Below are positions 38,101 through 44,205 of a stretch of 64,000 nucleotides of DNA, piece after piece. The stretch is from Lytechinus variegatus (Eukaryota > Echinodermata > Echinoidea > Temnopleuroida > Toxopneustidae): contig NC_054749.1 in the NCBI RefSeq assembly GCF_018143015.1, positions 31,614,911 through 31,678,910 of the forward strand, given 5' to 3'. Position numbers and translations under genes: made by a program. The notes below the pieces were generated by a model. It did not search any database and was not told where the DNA came from. It was given only the letters and a program-made list of their open reading frames with translations. How positions within the stretch are numbered: position 1 is the first letter of the stretch; each line of letters opens with the position of its first letter.

Positions 38101-40020
38101 AAGCATTAAATCTTTTGTTCACCATGCGATAGCTTCTGTGGGAAACTGGTGAAAACACGTTTATCGAATGATATTATGGAAATGCAAGCCTTATTTCAAA
38201 TGAACAGAACTTTTTTATTTCTTAACCATTTTCTGTAATTGGGGTATCAAATTAAAGAGCAGATATTGAACTTTTCAGAAGTGTGGTTTTCTGATTGAAA
38301 CCCAGATACCCCCCGCCAAATGAGTTTTTGGTATCCTTTCTTCAAATTGTTTTTGCTCACTCATGCGTGAATGAGAAGTAATCTAAGTGATATCAGATGA
38401 AAGAGGAGATTCTAAGCTTTGAATTGGTAGGTCATTTGTCTATTCTATTTATGGATAAGTTATGATAAATGATCGCTAAATCTCGGTTTCGTTTTTTCTG
38501 GGACGCACTGTACTTCATGGGATGGTCTGGGCTGAAAATATTTATATCTACATAGAGTAGAATTCACTGAGCAAAATGCTGAAAATTCGTCAAAATCAGA
38601 TAACAAATTTATAATAAAATTATTGAAGTTTAAAGTTAAGCAGTATTTTGTGAAAACAGTTGTCATGAATATTCATTAGGTGAGCAAATGATATCACATC
38701 CCCACTTTCCGTTTTGTTAAATGTGATTACATATACCGGTAATTATTATTTTTTCTTTTTTTCATACTTGTGTGTGAATAATGTTTCCCGTATAATAAAT
38801 AAGTTGCAGAAATAAATATCTAATGCACTAAATCAGTTGTCAATCCATTTTTCTAATTCTTGGAGGAAAAAATGTGAATAAACCTCATTTCTTATAATAA
38901 AATACAACAGAAAAAGTGGGGATGTGACATCATCAGCCCACATAACGAATATTCATGACAACTGTTTTCACAGAATATTGCTAAACCTTAAAAGTCAATA
39001 ACTTTGTTATTTGTTATCCGATTCGATGAAATTTTTGGCATTTTGCTCAGTGAATTCTACTCTATTTATTAAGCTCTGAATACTTTCAGCCCGGACCATC
39101 CCTTTAAGATGTACAGGGTGGTACAGTGAACATCTGGACAATATATGAAAATATCAACGTACATTTCATGATCAGTATTTCCTTACATTTCCTATTTTCT
39201 TAATTAGATTACTGAGGCAGCATTTATCGGTTTTCACCCTTGACAGTCCAGCCAAAGATGTCCTGAGGTTAATATTTCAGCTTGAGTTTTAGTTATTCTG
39301 GTAGACGAATAGTACTAGTAGCAGACCGAGTACTACTTATGAAATAAGATCCTTTGGCTATGCTCTCTCCTTCTCCACTTAACTCACCATTCTGAGCACC
39401 ATTTATTTCATTTTCATCATTGCTGGTGACATCCTTCCACTCCCAATACATACACATGCACAAGAAGAGAGGGACAATTAATTCAAATACCAATACATAG
39501 ACCAGACTCTCGACTCTAGTCACTAGATAACTAATTAAATTCATAAATCTTTTCTATGCTACATTTTACAGTAGGCCTACTGCACCACTGGCACTGTCAC
39601 CAAAAAAGCAATCAAGTTTTTCACAAGAAATGCATTTTAGCATCGTGCATTTAATTAGGGCCTATTGTATTGAAGCTGCTGACTGATACTAGACTTATTA
39701 AAGTTAACCTACTGCAATAATAAAGAATATGCCTGTGGCAATAATCATCTGCACGCACCCACAACCCTCACACGGTGAATGTCAGTCACTGAGTCAGTGC
39801 CACTGTGGTATCAAACAGGCCAGCTACCTAGCTGCACTTTATCGGAGCTCCCCTGCATTCCCTGCCGACAGTTCAGGCGAAAAAGAAATGAACTTACCGA
39901 AGGCGATTCCTCGACGAATCCAAATGTCGGTGAAGCACTGTAATCATCTAATTTTGGAATGCACGCATATCGGTTATCACTTTCATCTTCCATATTAATC
40001 TCGCTTGGATTTCGATCCAT
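13899..40020 (-). CDS. IDO: Indoleamine 2,3-dioxygenase (IDO) family enzyme, whole gene, 13 coding exons plus one alternative
   Basis: IDO is a cytosolic haem enzyme that opens the indole ring of tryptophan with O2 to N-formylkynurenine, the first step of the kynurenine pathway. Exons 1-13 (using either 4a or 4b) total 1383 nt and encode 460 residues; every junction is GT-AG and phase-consistent. Visible landmarks: LPRC-AVP (about 115-122), pocket segment in exon 4 (138-142), F175 (IDO1 F163), A179 (IDO1 S167), FYNVFR with R243 (IDO1 R231), the loop TGGSAAQSS (275-283, IDO1 GGSAG), and [11 protein letters not shown] with H358 as proximal haem ligand (IDO1 H346). After the usual [16 protein letters not shown] end, about 50 extra residues close with a hydrophobic segment. 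Human IDO1 has 403 residues. IDO1 numbering is from memory. Whether it prefers tryptophan, as IDO1 does, or is a low-efficiency invertebrate type cannot be told. Confidence 0.93.
14424..14583. mobile_element. Small inverted-repeat element in IDO intron 12
   Basis: A left arm GGGAGCGTTTCATCAA and a right arm that reverse-complements to GGGGTGTATCATGAAAGG are partly complementary, and internal CGGACAAGTC stretches pair with each other. About 160 bp, non-coding. Confidence 0.45.
14925..15311. repeat. 17-bp minisatellite (unit ATTGATTGTATCTTTTG) in IDO intron 12
   Basis: About 22 near-identical 17-bp units run head to tail, with variants ATTGA/ATGA and CTTTTG/CATTTG; more degraded units extend left to about 14790. 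Because 17 is not a multiple of 3, all frames read through, which explains the long lysine/asparagine/glutamine-rich open frames on the minus strand. The array ends about 40 nt inside the intron from the exon 12 donor. Confidence 0.9.
15352..15431 (-). CDS. IDO: IDO exon 12
   Basis: Acceptor TGTATATCAG, donor GTATGT. Encodes [18 protein letters not shown]...GTGGS, matching the IDO1 stretch KYILIPASQQ...GTGGT. Its first base completes Arg364 and its last begins Gly391. Confidence 0.92.
15682..15778 (-). CDS. IDO: IDO exon 11, carries the proximal haem histidine
   Basis: Acceptor CCCCTTCCAG, donor GTAAGT. Encodes [16 protein letters not shown] then [15 protein letters not shown]. The His in RDFHIQ (residue 358) aligns with IDO1 H346, the axial haem ligand. 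Confidence 0.95.
16243..16335 (-). CDS. IDO: IDO exon 10
   Basis: Acceptor GATCATAG, donor GTAAGA. Encodes [18 protein letters not shown] then [12 protein letters not shown], matching IDO1 [20 protein letters not shown]. Phase 2 in, phase 1 out. Confidence 0.94.
16685..16985. repeat. Degenerate tandem repeat with alternating self-complementary units, IDO intron 9
   Basis: Segments of the type TTCGGATTAACGAACCTT and GGAACAACGAACCTTATTTCG recur about seven times with many changes. GTT-CGAAC stretches make local hairpins possible. Non-coding. Confidence 0.6.
17420..17501 (-). CDS. IDO: IDO exon 9, substrate-loop exon
   Basis: Acceptor TTTTTTAATAG, donor GTATGT. Encodes [18 protein letters not shown] then [18 protein letters not shown] matches the mobile GGSAGQSS loop of IDO1 that closes over the substrate. 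Confidence 0.95.
17935..18745. repeat. Tandem repeat of ~150-170-bp units in IDO intron 8
   Basis: About five units share 'gaagcattttttgtgatttatgaataaatt', 'gcataaattagcataa', 'ctgtgtagaagtttggtgaacctcatg' and 'gctctaccagatggaa'. It ends with a GACGGACGACAGACGACGG segment common at the end of dispersed repeats in marine invertebrates. Non-coding. Confidence 0.7.
19593..19725. mobile_element. Short MITE (ends GGGTCCCGTAACACAAAG / CTTTGTGTTACGGGCCCC), IDO intron 8
   Basis: Imperfect terminal inverted repeats about 18 bp long enclose about 100 bp of AT-rich sequence. It lies 80 bp beyond the exon 8 donor. Confidence 0.65.
19807..19882 (-). CDS. IDO: IDO exon 8
   Basis: Acceptor TTATCCACAG, donor GTGAGTA. 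Encodes [18 protein letters not shown] then VSEEPLS, matching IDO1 [20 protein letters not shown]. Completes Gly248 of the AGW motif. Confidence 0.94.
20384..20435 (-). CDS. IDO: IDO exon 7 (52 nt)
   Basis: Acceptor TTCATACACAG, donor GTAAGA. Encodes [16 protein letters not shown], matching IDO1 PKAFFSVLRIYLSG. R243 corresponds to the catalytic-site R231 and F238 to F226; IDO1 S235 is replaced by Ala. Phase 1 in, phase 2 out. Confidence 0.93.
20890..21232. repeat. TCTA/TCCA microsatellite, IDO intron 6
   Basis: Compound tetranucleotide array of TCTA, TCCA and TCTG units. It yields spurious open frames rich in Ser, Ile, Tyr, Leu and His-Pro on the plus strand. Non-coding. Confidence 0.95.
22247..22305 (-). 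pseudogene. Exon-4-like relic in IDO intron 6
   Basis: A 25-bp exact match to exon 4b (plus-strand 22249-22273 against 26897-26921) is followed by weaker similarity including GTGAAGG. It covers the segment for SYGFGLI but lacks the exon's start, end and splice sites, so it cannot be spliced as an exon. It looks like the remnant of a further exon 4 duplication or a gene-conversion patch. Confidence 0.55.
22610..22775 (+). mobile_element. LINE 3'-end relic
   Basis: Reads approximately [20 protein letters not shown] on the plus strand, then a tail ending in TGCTATATGAATTATTATTATT. This resembles the last residues of LINE reverse transcriptases ('SFKxxLKTYLF') and the A/T-rich tail. Short and without splice signals. 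Confidence 0.4.
22809..22905 (-). CDS. IDO: IDO exon 6
   Basis: Acceptor TTGTTCATAG, donor GTAATT. Encodes [18 protein letters not shown] then [14 protein letters not shown], matching IDO1 DTLLKALLEIASCLEKALQ. Phase 0 in, phase 1 out. Confidence 0.92.
23482..23963. mobile_element. Inverted-repeat element (ends TATGCTTTTCACACTGCA), IDO intron 5
   Basis: The right end TGTAGTGTGAAAAGCATA complements the left. Interior stretches GGGGTTAAGGATAGT repeat three times near the right end. Non-coding. Confidence 0.6.
24631..24751 (-). CDS. IDO: IDO exon 5
   Basis: Acceptor TTTTCCCCCTGTAG, donor GTAAGG. Encodes [18 protein letters not shown] then [18 protein letters not shown] and EAQK. Its first base T completes Asp158 with the GA end of either exon 4 version. 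F175 matches IDO1 F163; A179 stands at the S167 position. Confidence 0.94.
25414..25892. mobile_element. GC-rich foldback element in the intron between IDO exons 4b and 5
   Basis: The ends TAAGGTGGTTTCAGACCGCCTCG and its near complement (25869-25892) enclose a CpG-rich interior with repeated GGGAACTT / AAGTTCCC-like stretches. Its composition differs sharply from the AT-rich flanks. Open frames here are on both strands and have no family resemblance. Confidence 0.65.
26155..26455. repeat. Degenerate minisatellite, unit like TTGTTGCTGAGCTTTG
   Basis: About 15 loosely spaced TTGCTGAG / TTGCTAAG units of 18-24 bp. Non-coding, within the 4b-5 intron, about 400 bp from the exon 4b donor. Confidence 0.6.
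26858..26991 (-). CDS. IDO: IDO exon 4b, alternative pocket exon
   Basis: Acceptor ATCCTCTTGAAAG, donor GTACGT, 134 nt, phase 0 in and phase 2 out. Encodes [18 protein letters not shown] then [18 protein letters not shown] and DQKGKVEL. It aligns without gaps with exon 4a (25 of 44 residues the same). The pocket stretch is SYGFG against YADCV in human IDO1 (126-130). A downstream GTAAGC would give a stop at the exon 5 join, so the GTACGT donor is chosen. Confidence 0.9.
27432..27811. mobile_element. Inverted-repeat element (ends TACCCCTTTCATAAACC), 4a-4b intron
   Basis: The right end GGTTTATGAAAGGGGTA is the exact complement of the left. Inside, AATTATCCGC and GCGGATAAT stretches pair several times. 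Non-coding, although an open frame spans it on the plus strand. Confidence 0.75.
28080..28330 (-). repeat. tRNA-derived SINE, 4a-4b intron
   Basis: On the minus strand a tRNA-like head (28254-28324) has TGGTCCAGTGGTTAGAGC as A box and GTGAATTTGAATCC as B box, with a CAT anticodon-loop-like triplet. A body with GGTAATCGCCAAG and a CCTGCCGAGTTCC stretch follows. Stem mismatches argue against a functional tRNA. Confidence 0.6.
28364..28982. mobile_element. Foldback element, family 'TTAAAGGTCAAGTCCACC', copy 1 (4a-4b intron)
   Basis: The left end TTAAAGGTCAAGTCCACC pairs with the right end GGTGGACTTGTCCTTTAA. Complementarity extends inward over most of the ~620 bp (e.g. GAGTGAGTGATGTCAT against ATGATGTCACTCACTC). 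Copy 2 lies at 31889-32491. A partial right-end duplicate lies at 28983-29058. Confidence 0.8.
29060..29645. mobile_element. Foldback element (ends TTAAAGGAAACCAAAACCC), 4a-4b intron
   Basis: Nearly the whole 586 bp is self-complementary: the ends, the AGAGAAGTAATCTTATTGG arms, and an internal pair GCTTCAAAATGGCTGATTT / AAATCAGCCATTTTGAAGC. A transcript would fold into one long hairpin. Non-coding. Confidence 0.8.
30754..30887 (-). CDS. IDO: IDO exon 4a, alternative pocket exon
   Basis: Acceptor CATTGCGACAAG, donor GTATGT, 134 nt, phase 0 in and phase 2 out, the same as exon 4b. Encodes [18 protein letters not shown] then [18 protein letters not shown] and DPEGNLDL. The pocket stretch is VFTFM. 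The frame is intact and the donor matches consensus better than that of 4b; the acceptor has a weak pyrimidine tract. Splicing both 4a and 4b adds 134 nt and shifts the frame. Confidence 0.9.
31587..31706 (-). CDS. IDO: IDO exon 3
   Basis: Acceptor GATCTTTTCTAG, donor GTTTGT. Encodes [18 protein letters not shown] then [18 protein letters not shown] and GIPE, matching IDO1 [21 protein letters not shown]. Phase 0 on both sides. Confidence 0.95.
31889..32491. mobile_element. Foldback element, family 'TTAAAGGTCAAGTCCACC', copy 2 (IDO intron 2)
   Basis: It has the same ends and interior as the element at 28364-28982, with a few changes. It begins 182 bp upstream of exon 3 on the transcript. Confidence 0.8.
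33124..33437. mobile_element. Inverted-repeat element (ends GGCCCGTATTCTGAAGTC), IDO intron 2
   Basis: The right end GACTTCAGAATACGAGCC complements the left, and the next 30 bp (AAGTTAAAC, TTTAAAGTTGTGGTTTA) pair as well. Non-coding. Confidence 0.75.
34578..34673 (-). CDS. IDO: IDO exon 2
   Basis: Acceptor TTTATTGTTTCAG, donor GTAGGT. Encodes [18 protein letters not shown] then [14 protein letters not shown], matching IDO1 [20 protein letters not shown]. Phase 0 on both sides. Confidence 0.95.
35361..35949. mobile_element. Foldback element, family 'TTAAAGGGATGGTC', copy 1 (IDO intron 1)
   Basis: The ends TTAAGGGATGGTTCAAGCTG and CAGCTGGACCATCCCTTTAA pair, and so do inner stretches such as CATTAGGTGGGCTGATGATG / CATCAGCCCACCTAATGAA. 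Copy 2 is at 38515-39107. Confidence 0.8.
35969..36239. mobile_element. MITE, second member of the 9690-9953 family (IDO intron 1)
   Basis: The arms GGGGCCCGCCTTACAAAGAG and CTCTTCGTAAGATGGGGCCC are near-complementary, and the interior shares 'ggaaagccagcaatgtcaacatat' with the element at 9690. Confidence 0.7.
36531..36671. mobile_element. Short MITE (ends GGGGCCTGTTGCATAAAAC), IDO intron 1
   Basis: About 40 bp at each end are complementary (GTTGCATAAAACTTTTTACC against GGTAAAAAGTTTTATGCAAC). Non-coding; the plus/minus open frames across it mirror each other. Confidence 0.8.
37481..37548. repeat. TTC/CTT-rich microsatellite, IDO intron 1
   Basis: An irregular run of CTTCTTC and CTCTTCC units. 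It explains the Lys/Arg-rich minus-strand open frame here. Confidence 0.85.
37690..38510. mobile_element. Long foldback Tc1/mariner-like element (821 bp), IDO intron 1
   Basis: The ends CAGTGCGTCCCACAAAAAAC and its near complement are flanked by TA (37688-37689, 38511-38512). Complementarity runs through most of the element, including the arms around CCCCCGACAAATGAGTTTTTGG. No transposase frame. Confidence 0.85.
38515..39107. mobile_element. Foldback element, family 'TTAAAGGGATGGTC', copy 2 (IDO intron 1)
   Basis: The ends GGGATGGTCTGGGCTGAAA and TTTCAGCCCGGACCATCCC pair, and the interior matches the element at 35361-35949. It abuts the 37690-38510 element. Confidence 0.75.
39898..40020 (-). 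CDS. IDO: IDO exon 1 (first coding exon)
   Basis: The ATG has a favourable CACCAATGG context. Encodes [18 protein letters not shown] then [18 protein letters not shown] and EESPS; donor GTAAGT. The segment P-x-FGFVEE matches the start of the IDO1 fold (EVGFALPNP). The acidic first 20 residues are not conserved in the family. Confidence 0.9.
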
Positions 40021-40134
40021 TGGTGTAAAAGGAAGGAAAACTCGGCTTTCTTTGACTTAGGCCTTGCGAACGGCTAGTACTTAGGCCTAGTACCGGTACA
40101 AGTAGATTCGTAGTTTCGATACAGATTTTCGAAC

Positions 40135-40275
40135 GGACACGGTGTTAATGTTGGAGCTGATGGATGTTGCTGCATATGCAGCAGCTCGCAGGCGCGGCAG
40201 CAGCCCCGCGCCGCGCCGCCGCACACATCATGCTACCCCCTCGGATATAGTGGGCGTGTCCCAAATAAGGTGTGA
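40135..40275 (-). promoter_or_regulatory. Putative IDO promoter: GC-rich patch with palindrome and CArG box
   Basis: Upstream of exon 1 lies a CpG-dense patch (GCGCGGCAGCAGCCCCGCG and neighbours), unlike the AT-rich surroundings. It holds a perfect 16-bp palindrome TGCTGCATATGCAGCA at 40168-40183 and a CCAAATAAGG stretch (40261-40270) that fits the SRF CArG consensus. The transcription start is not visible; function is inferred from position. Confidence 0.4.
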
Positions 40276-40618
40276 TTTCGGGTACTCTTAATCATGTAAT
40301 CCGGCACCCTGGCCTCGACCTGCCTAGTCCACCTCCTGGACTGTTGTTAATTTTGTACGACACGACTACCAAACACCCAACACGCTACAACCCCATAACA
40401 CGCATACACACACCCTGAATAGTCAAGTGAATCAGTGGGTAAGGTGAATCACTGGGGGTAAGTGAATCAGTGGAGGGCGCGGGCCCGGGCGTGTGTGTGT
40501 TGGTTATGGTTTGCCCAATCAGTAAAAATCGTCCAGGACGTGGACTACGACCTGCCCTGCCCACTGTACTGCTGCCCAGCATTTTCATAAACATTTTTTC
40601 GTCCGAAAAGCATTAGCG

Positions 40619-41472
40619 CAGAGGCGTCGATCCTGGGGGGGCAGGGGGGGCGATCGCCCCACCAATGAAAATATTGGGGGGGCAAACATATCATTTTGCC
40701 CCCCCAATAATTCCGGATATGCATAAAAAAAACAAGATTGTAATGTTCAGCAAGCGAGAATGAGATACACAACTCGTTCTTTATTTAATATCGTGCTCAA
40801 AATTTCCGCTTTTCAGATTGGAATATAAAAATTTTCAGCTCGCGCTTCGCGCTCGCATCATTTCTGTAGCAAAAACCCATACTTTTCATGATTAAATAGG
40901 TGAATGTAAATGTCCCGTTTTCAGTTCTAAACCTCAAAAGAACTCCTCCTTCAATTTGCAATCATCTTTTCTTGGATATATATCTTGTTCTTTATCAAAA
41001 ACGTCCATTACTGTCATTTTTTTCAGATCGAAATATCAAAATTTTCAGCTCGCGCTTCGCACTCGCATCTATTCTTCTTTTAAATACAAATCTTAAACAT
41101 TGATACCAAAAATGCTTAGAATATCAAGTTTTCAGGTCAGAATATGAATAAATTTCAGCTCACTCTAGGCACTCGCATTATCTGTGTAGTGAGATATGTA
41201 TCCTCCTCATGAGTTACTACAAGCAGTCCTAAACCATGTAAACAGGCACGCTTTTCTTCCTGTCAGTATACTAAAAAAAAAATCAGCTCGCGCTTCGCGC
41301 TCGTATTAATTTGTTGGTGAGATACGTGTCTGTGTCTCATGAGTCATATATATATATATATATATCATTATATATGTGTGTGTGTGTGTGGGTGGGTGTT
41401 TTGTACGATCGAGTGCCTTTGGAACGTTAATGATTTTGCCCCCCCAATCTGAAAAATGGATCGACGCCCCTG
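40619..41472. mobile_element. hAT-like non-autonomous element (854 bp) with exact 8-bp target duplication
   Basis: The ends are CAGAGGCGTCGATCC and GGATCGACGCCCCTG; CATTAGCG is repeated on both sides (40611-40618 and 41473-41480). The interior has four copies of TTTTCAGCTCGCGCTTCGCG-type sequence about 200 bp apart and CCCCCC-rich subterminal blocks. No transposase frame. Confidence 0.85.
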
Positions 41473-41950
41473 CATTAGCGTACCTACGGGGGGGGGCAGA
41501 GGGGGTAGACTGCCCCCCTGACGAGTCACAACCCATGCAAGGGACGAATCCCCCCCCCCACTGACGAGTCACAACTGTCCCGCTCCCCGCTCCTAAAACT
41601 TGAAGACCTTTGATTGATGAGGTATGTTAAATTTTTCACCTTTTTTGTAATTGGGACCCTATTCACAATATTCATGATTCAATGTATGCATCCAAAGAAA
41701 TTTTGGTCCAAATTGCTTTGACAATTATTACAAGTATACACAAATAAATGAGAAGGACAAAATATCATTACAATATTGAAATACTTTACATTAACAATCA
41801 AAATGCTATACCTCTGAAAACATCTGATAAAGTGTAGTGATCCCGGGTATAGTGATTAGGCCTATATAGTAGTGATGACCTTCTGAAACTAGCAATCTGA
41901 TTGTATTACCAAGCAGCTGTCACAGGCATCTTGGACTTGGGAGATTTTCT

Positions 41951-42106
41951 GAAAATTCGAATGTTAATTCAACATTTGAAAGGTTGGAGGAGTGACTGAA
42001 TCCAACATAAATTTTTAATTGTTGGGTATATAGTGGTAATGCAAAATTTAGAACCTGTTGTCACTCCTCCAACCTTTCAAATGTTGATTTAACATTCGAA
42101 TTTTTG
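41951..42106. mobile_element. Short MITE (ends AAAATTCGAATGTTAATTC)
   Basis: Arms of about 45 bp are near-perfectly complementary (AACATTTGAAAGGTTGGAGG against CCTCCAACCTTTCAAATGTT). Non-coding. Confidence 0.8.
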
Positions 42107-42449
42107 AGTGTTCTCTTTGCTAAAATTCATTCATGAATTTGTAGTGCCTTCCCATTGATGTTCTTCTTGCCACTTAAATGCACCTCTTAATCATATTTTG
42201 TCAATTTCTTGATCTACATTTAACAGAATTAAGATGATATCTAGTGATCTAAAGTTGCAGACTTTTTCTTTTTAAAGTTGTACTTAAGATACTTACTGCA
42301 TTTGTATCATTGTTTGTGTGATTGACTTTGCCTGCGGATTTCTTCAATATTGTCAATTATGCAAATTTTTAATGCATTGATAATGAGGATGGTACACAAC
42401 CTGTCATTGCATTAATTGTGAATATTTGTCTATTGATAACTTCACTTTA

Positions 42450-43345
42450 AGATCATGATATGAACAAAGGGCTTTCTTTCCTCCATCTCAATGCACAAAG
42501 TCTTCCCCGTAACTTTGACGAAATTCTTGAAATCTTCGGAATTCAGTTTTTCTATTATTGCAATATCTGAATCATTGTTCAGAGCTAATACTGTTCTTAA
42601 TCTTATATAAATATTGATGGTTACAATTTTCATTCACATTTGCAGGAACAGAGAATATGGTGGAGGTTCAGCATTTTATATTAAAGACTACCGTAATTTC
42701 AATGTACTATACAGTCTGTCAATGACATGATATGTGAATCCTTATCACTGAACTCAAGCAAGATACCGCGGGAAACCCTATATATACACAGAAAAAAGTA
42801 TACAACGCTGTTTACTATATATGAACCTTACAGTAATTTTTTAAACAGTTTAAACAAGTGTTTAAATCTTACTGAAGCAACAAATTTTAATTTTCAATAT
42901 CTAATCTTCAATAAATTAAACATGATTGTTTAAACGATTAAACAATATAGTAAGGTTCATATAGTAAACAGCGTTTTAAAAAATCTTAAACAGTGTTCTT
43001 ATACTGTGTACAATATAAAGCTCTTGAATCAGACATCACTTATTGCCAGGATAGAGTTGATAAATGTCTTGGTGATATCCATTGTGAGAAAATAGATCTT
43101 TATCTTCTTGGTGATTTTAACATAAACCTGCTAAAATATGACTCTGATAATAAAACTGTTAATTTTTTTATTATATTTTCCCATGGGTTATTACCATTAA
43201 TAACAAAACCAACTCGTTGCACAAACACTATAATATTTATAACATCCTTACTAATTCTGCTATATGTTTCAAACGAGGACTCGTCTATTCTGACATTTCG
43301 GATCATCTACCAATTTGTCTGCATCAACGCAAATCTACCAAAAGA
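42450..43345 (+). mobile_element. Decayed non-LTR retrotransposon (LINE), endonuclease domain
   Basis: Plus-strand pieces read LSFLHLNAQSLPRNFDEI (APE endonuclease N-terminus), then LYLLGDFNINLLKY, GLLPLITKPTRCT and, in another frame, SDISDHLPI. These are the ordered motifs of a LINE ORF2 endonuclease. Several stops and at least two frameshifts make it dead. A MITE (42803-42976) interrupts it. The reverse transcriptase is absent. Confidence 0.8.
42803..42976. mobile_element. MITE nested in the LINE fragment
   Basis: The arms AACGCTGTTTACTATA and TATAGTAAACAGCGTT, extended by GAACCTTAC / GTAAGGTTC, enclose an AT-rich core. It splits the endonuclease reading. Confidence 0.8.
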
Positions 43346-44123
43346 AGATACAAATAAAAAATGAAATGAAAATAGATTATCAATAACTATCTGCAAGTAC
43401 TTTAATACCACTAAAATTCATAATGCATGTGGACGATGATATTAAGGTCTATATATGCTTCATTGCTGCTATAACACCCCCCCCCCCTTACTCCTATAGG
43501 TATTATATGCGAAAAATATTCATCATTGAATTTCAAACGCAATAAATGTAGACCAAATATAATACAATAACACTTGTACCCCTTGTATTGTACAAGACAG
43601 TGCTGAAAGTAAGTTAGAGTGAAGGAGAGGCAGAGGAAGCTAAAATAATAAGAAGAAGAAGAAAAAAAAGTAATATCAAAGAGGAGGCAAGAAATACGAG
43701 GAAGGAGAAAGAAGTAAAAGAAGGATAGGACACAATCGTGTTACATTTGAGCTAGTGAATAGAAGAACTTATCATCTTGTTAAATTTGAATTATACAAGT
43801 ACATGGGTCCACTCTCCAAACCAAACCTGGCAAACCCTGGCCACCTCCCCCCCCCCCCCTTCATTTATTTGTTTTGAATTTGTATATTTAGTTATAATAT
43901 ATATATTTTTAAAAAGATCGGTTTAAGAAAATCGAACTTGAAACAAGTATAAATATGGTCACTGTCGGGGTATGTCGATTTTCCCCGCGTTTTTTTGCAA
44001 GGTCTAGGTCTATTCAGGCCTATATATTTGTAATTTTCCAACTTATGAAGATCAAACGATTCGTTGGTCAACGCCCTCTACGTTCCTAATTGTCACAAAA
44101 AGCTGCTATTTACCTTCATAATC

Positions 44124-44205
44124 ATGTCGACTGCTATGAACTTTGGTGTGAAAAGCTTTAAACCAAAACCGCCAGACAAAGGAAGTTTCCCTTTGGATCA
44201 CGAGG
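44124..44205 (+). CDS. COX19: COX19 exon 1
   Basis: Encodes residues 1-27, from [10 protein letters not shown] to SFPLDHE, ending with the first base of Gly28; donor GTAAGG. An upstream in-frame ATG (44064) exists, but the family start is the second ATG, preceded by AATC. Confidence 0.95.

Noticed and set aside
39293..39544. Minus-strand frame with a hydrophobic stretch and an acidic end, with a good GTGAGT donor
   Set aside because: It lies in IDO intron 1; the likely 52-nt exon would break the frame between exons 1 and 2, and I recognise no family. Possibly an alternative first exon, but unsupported.
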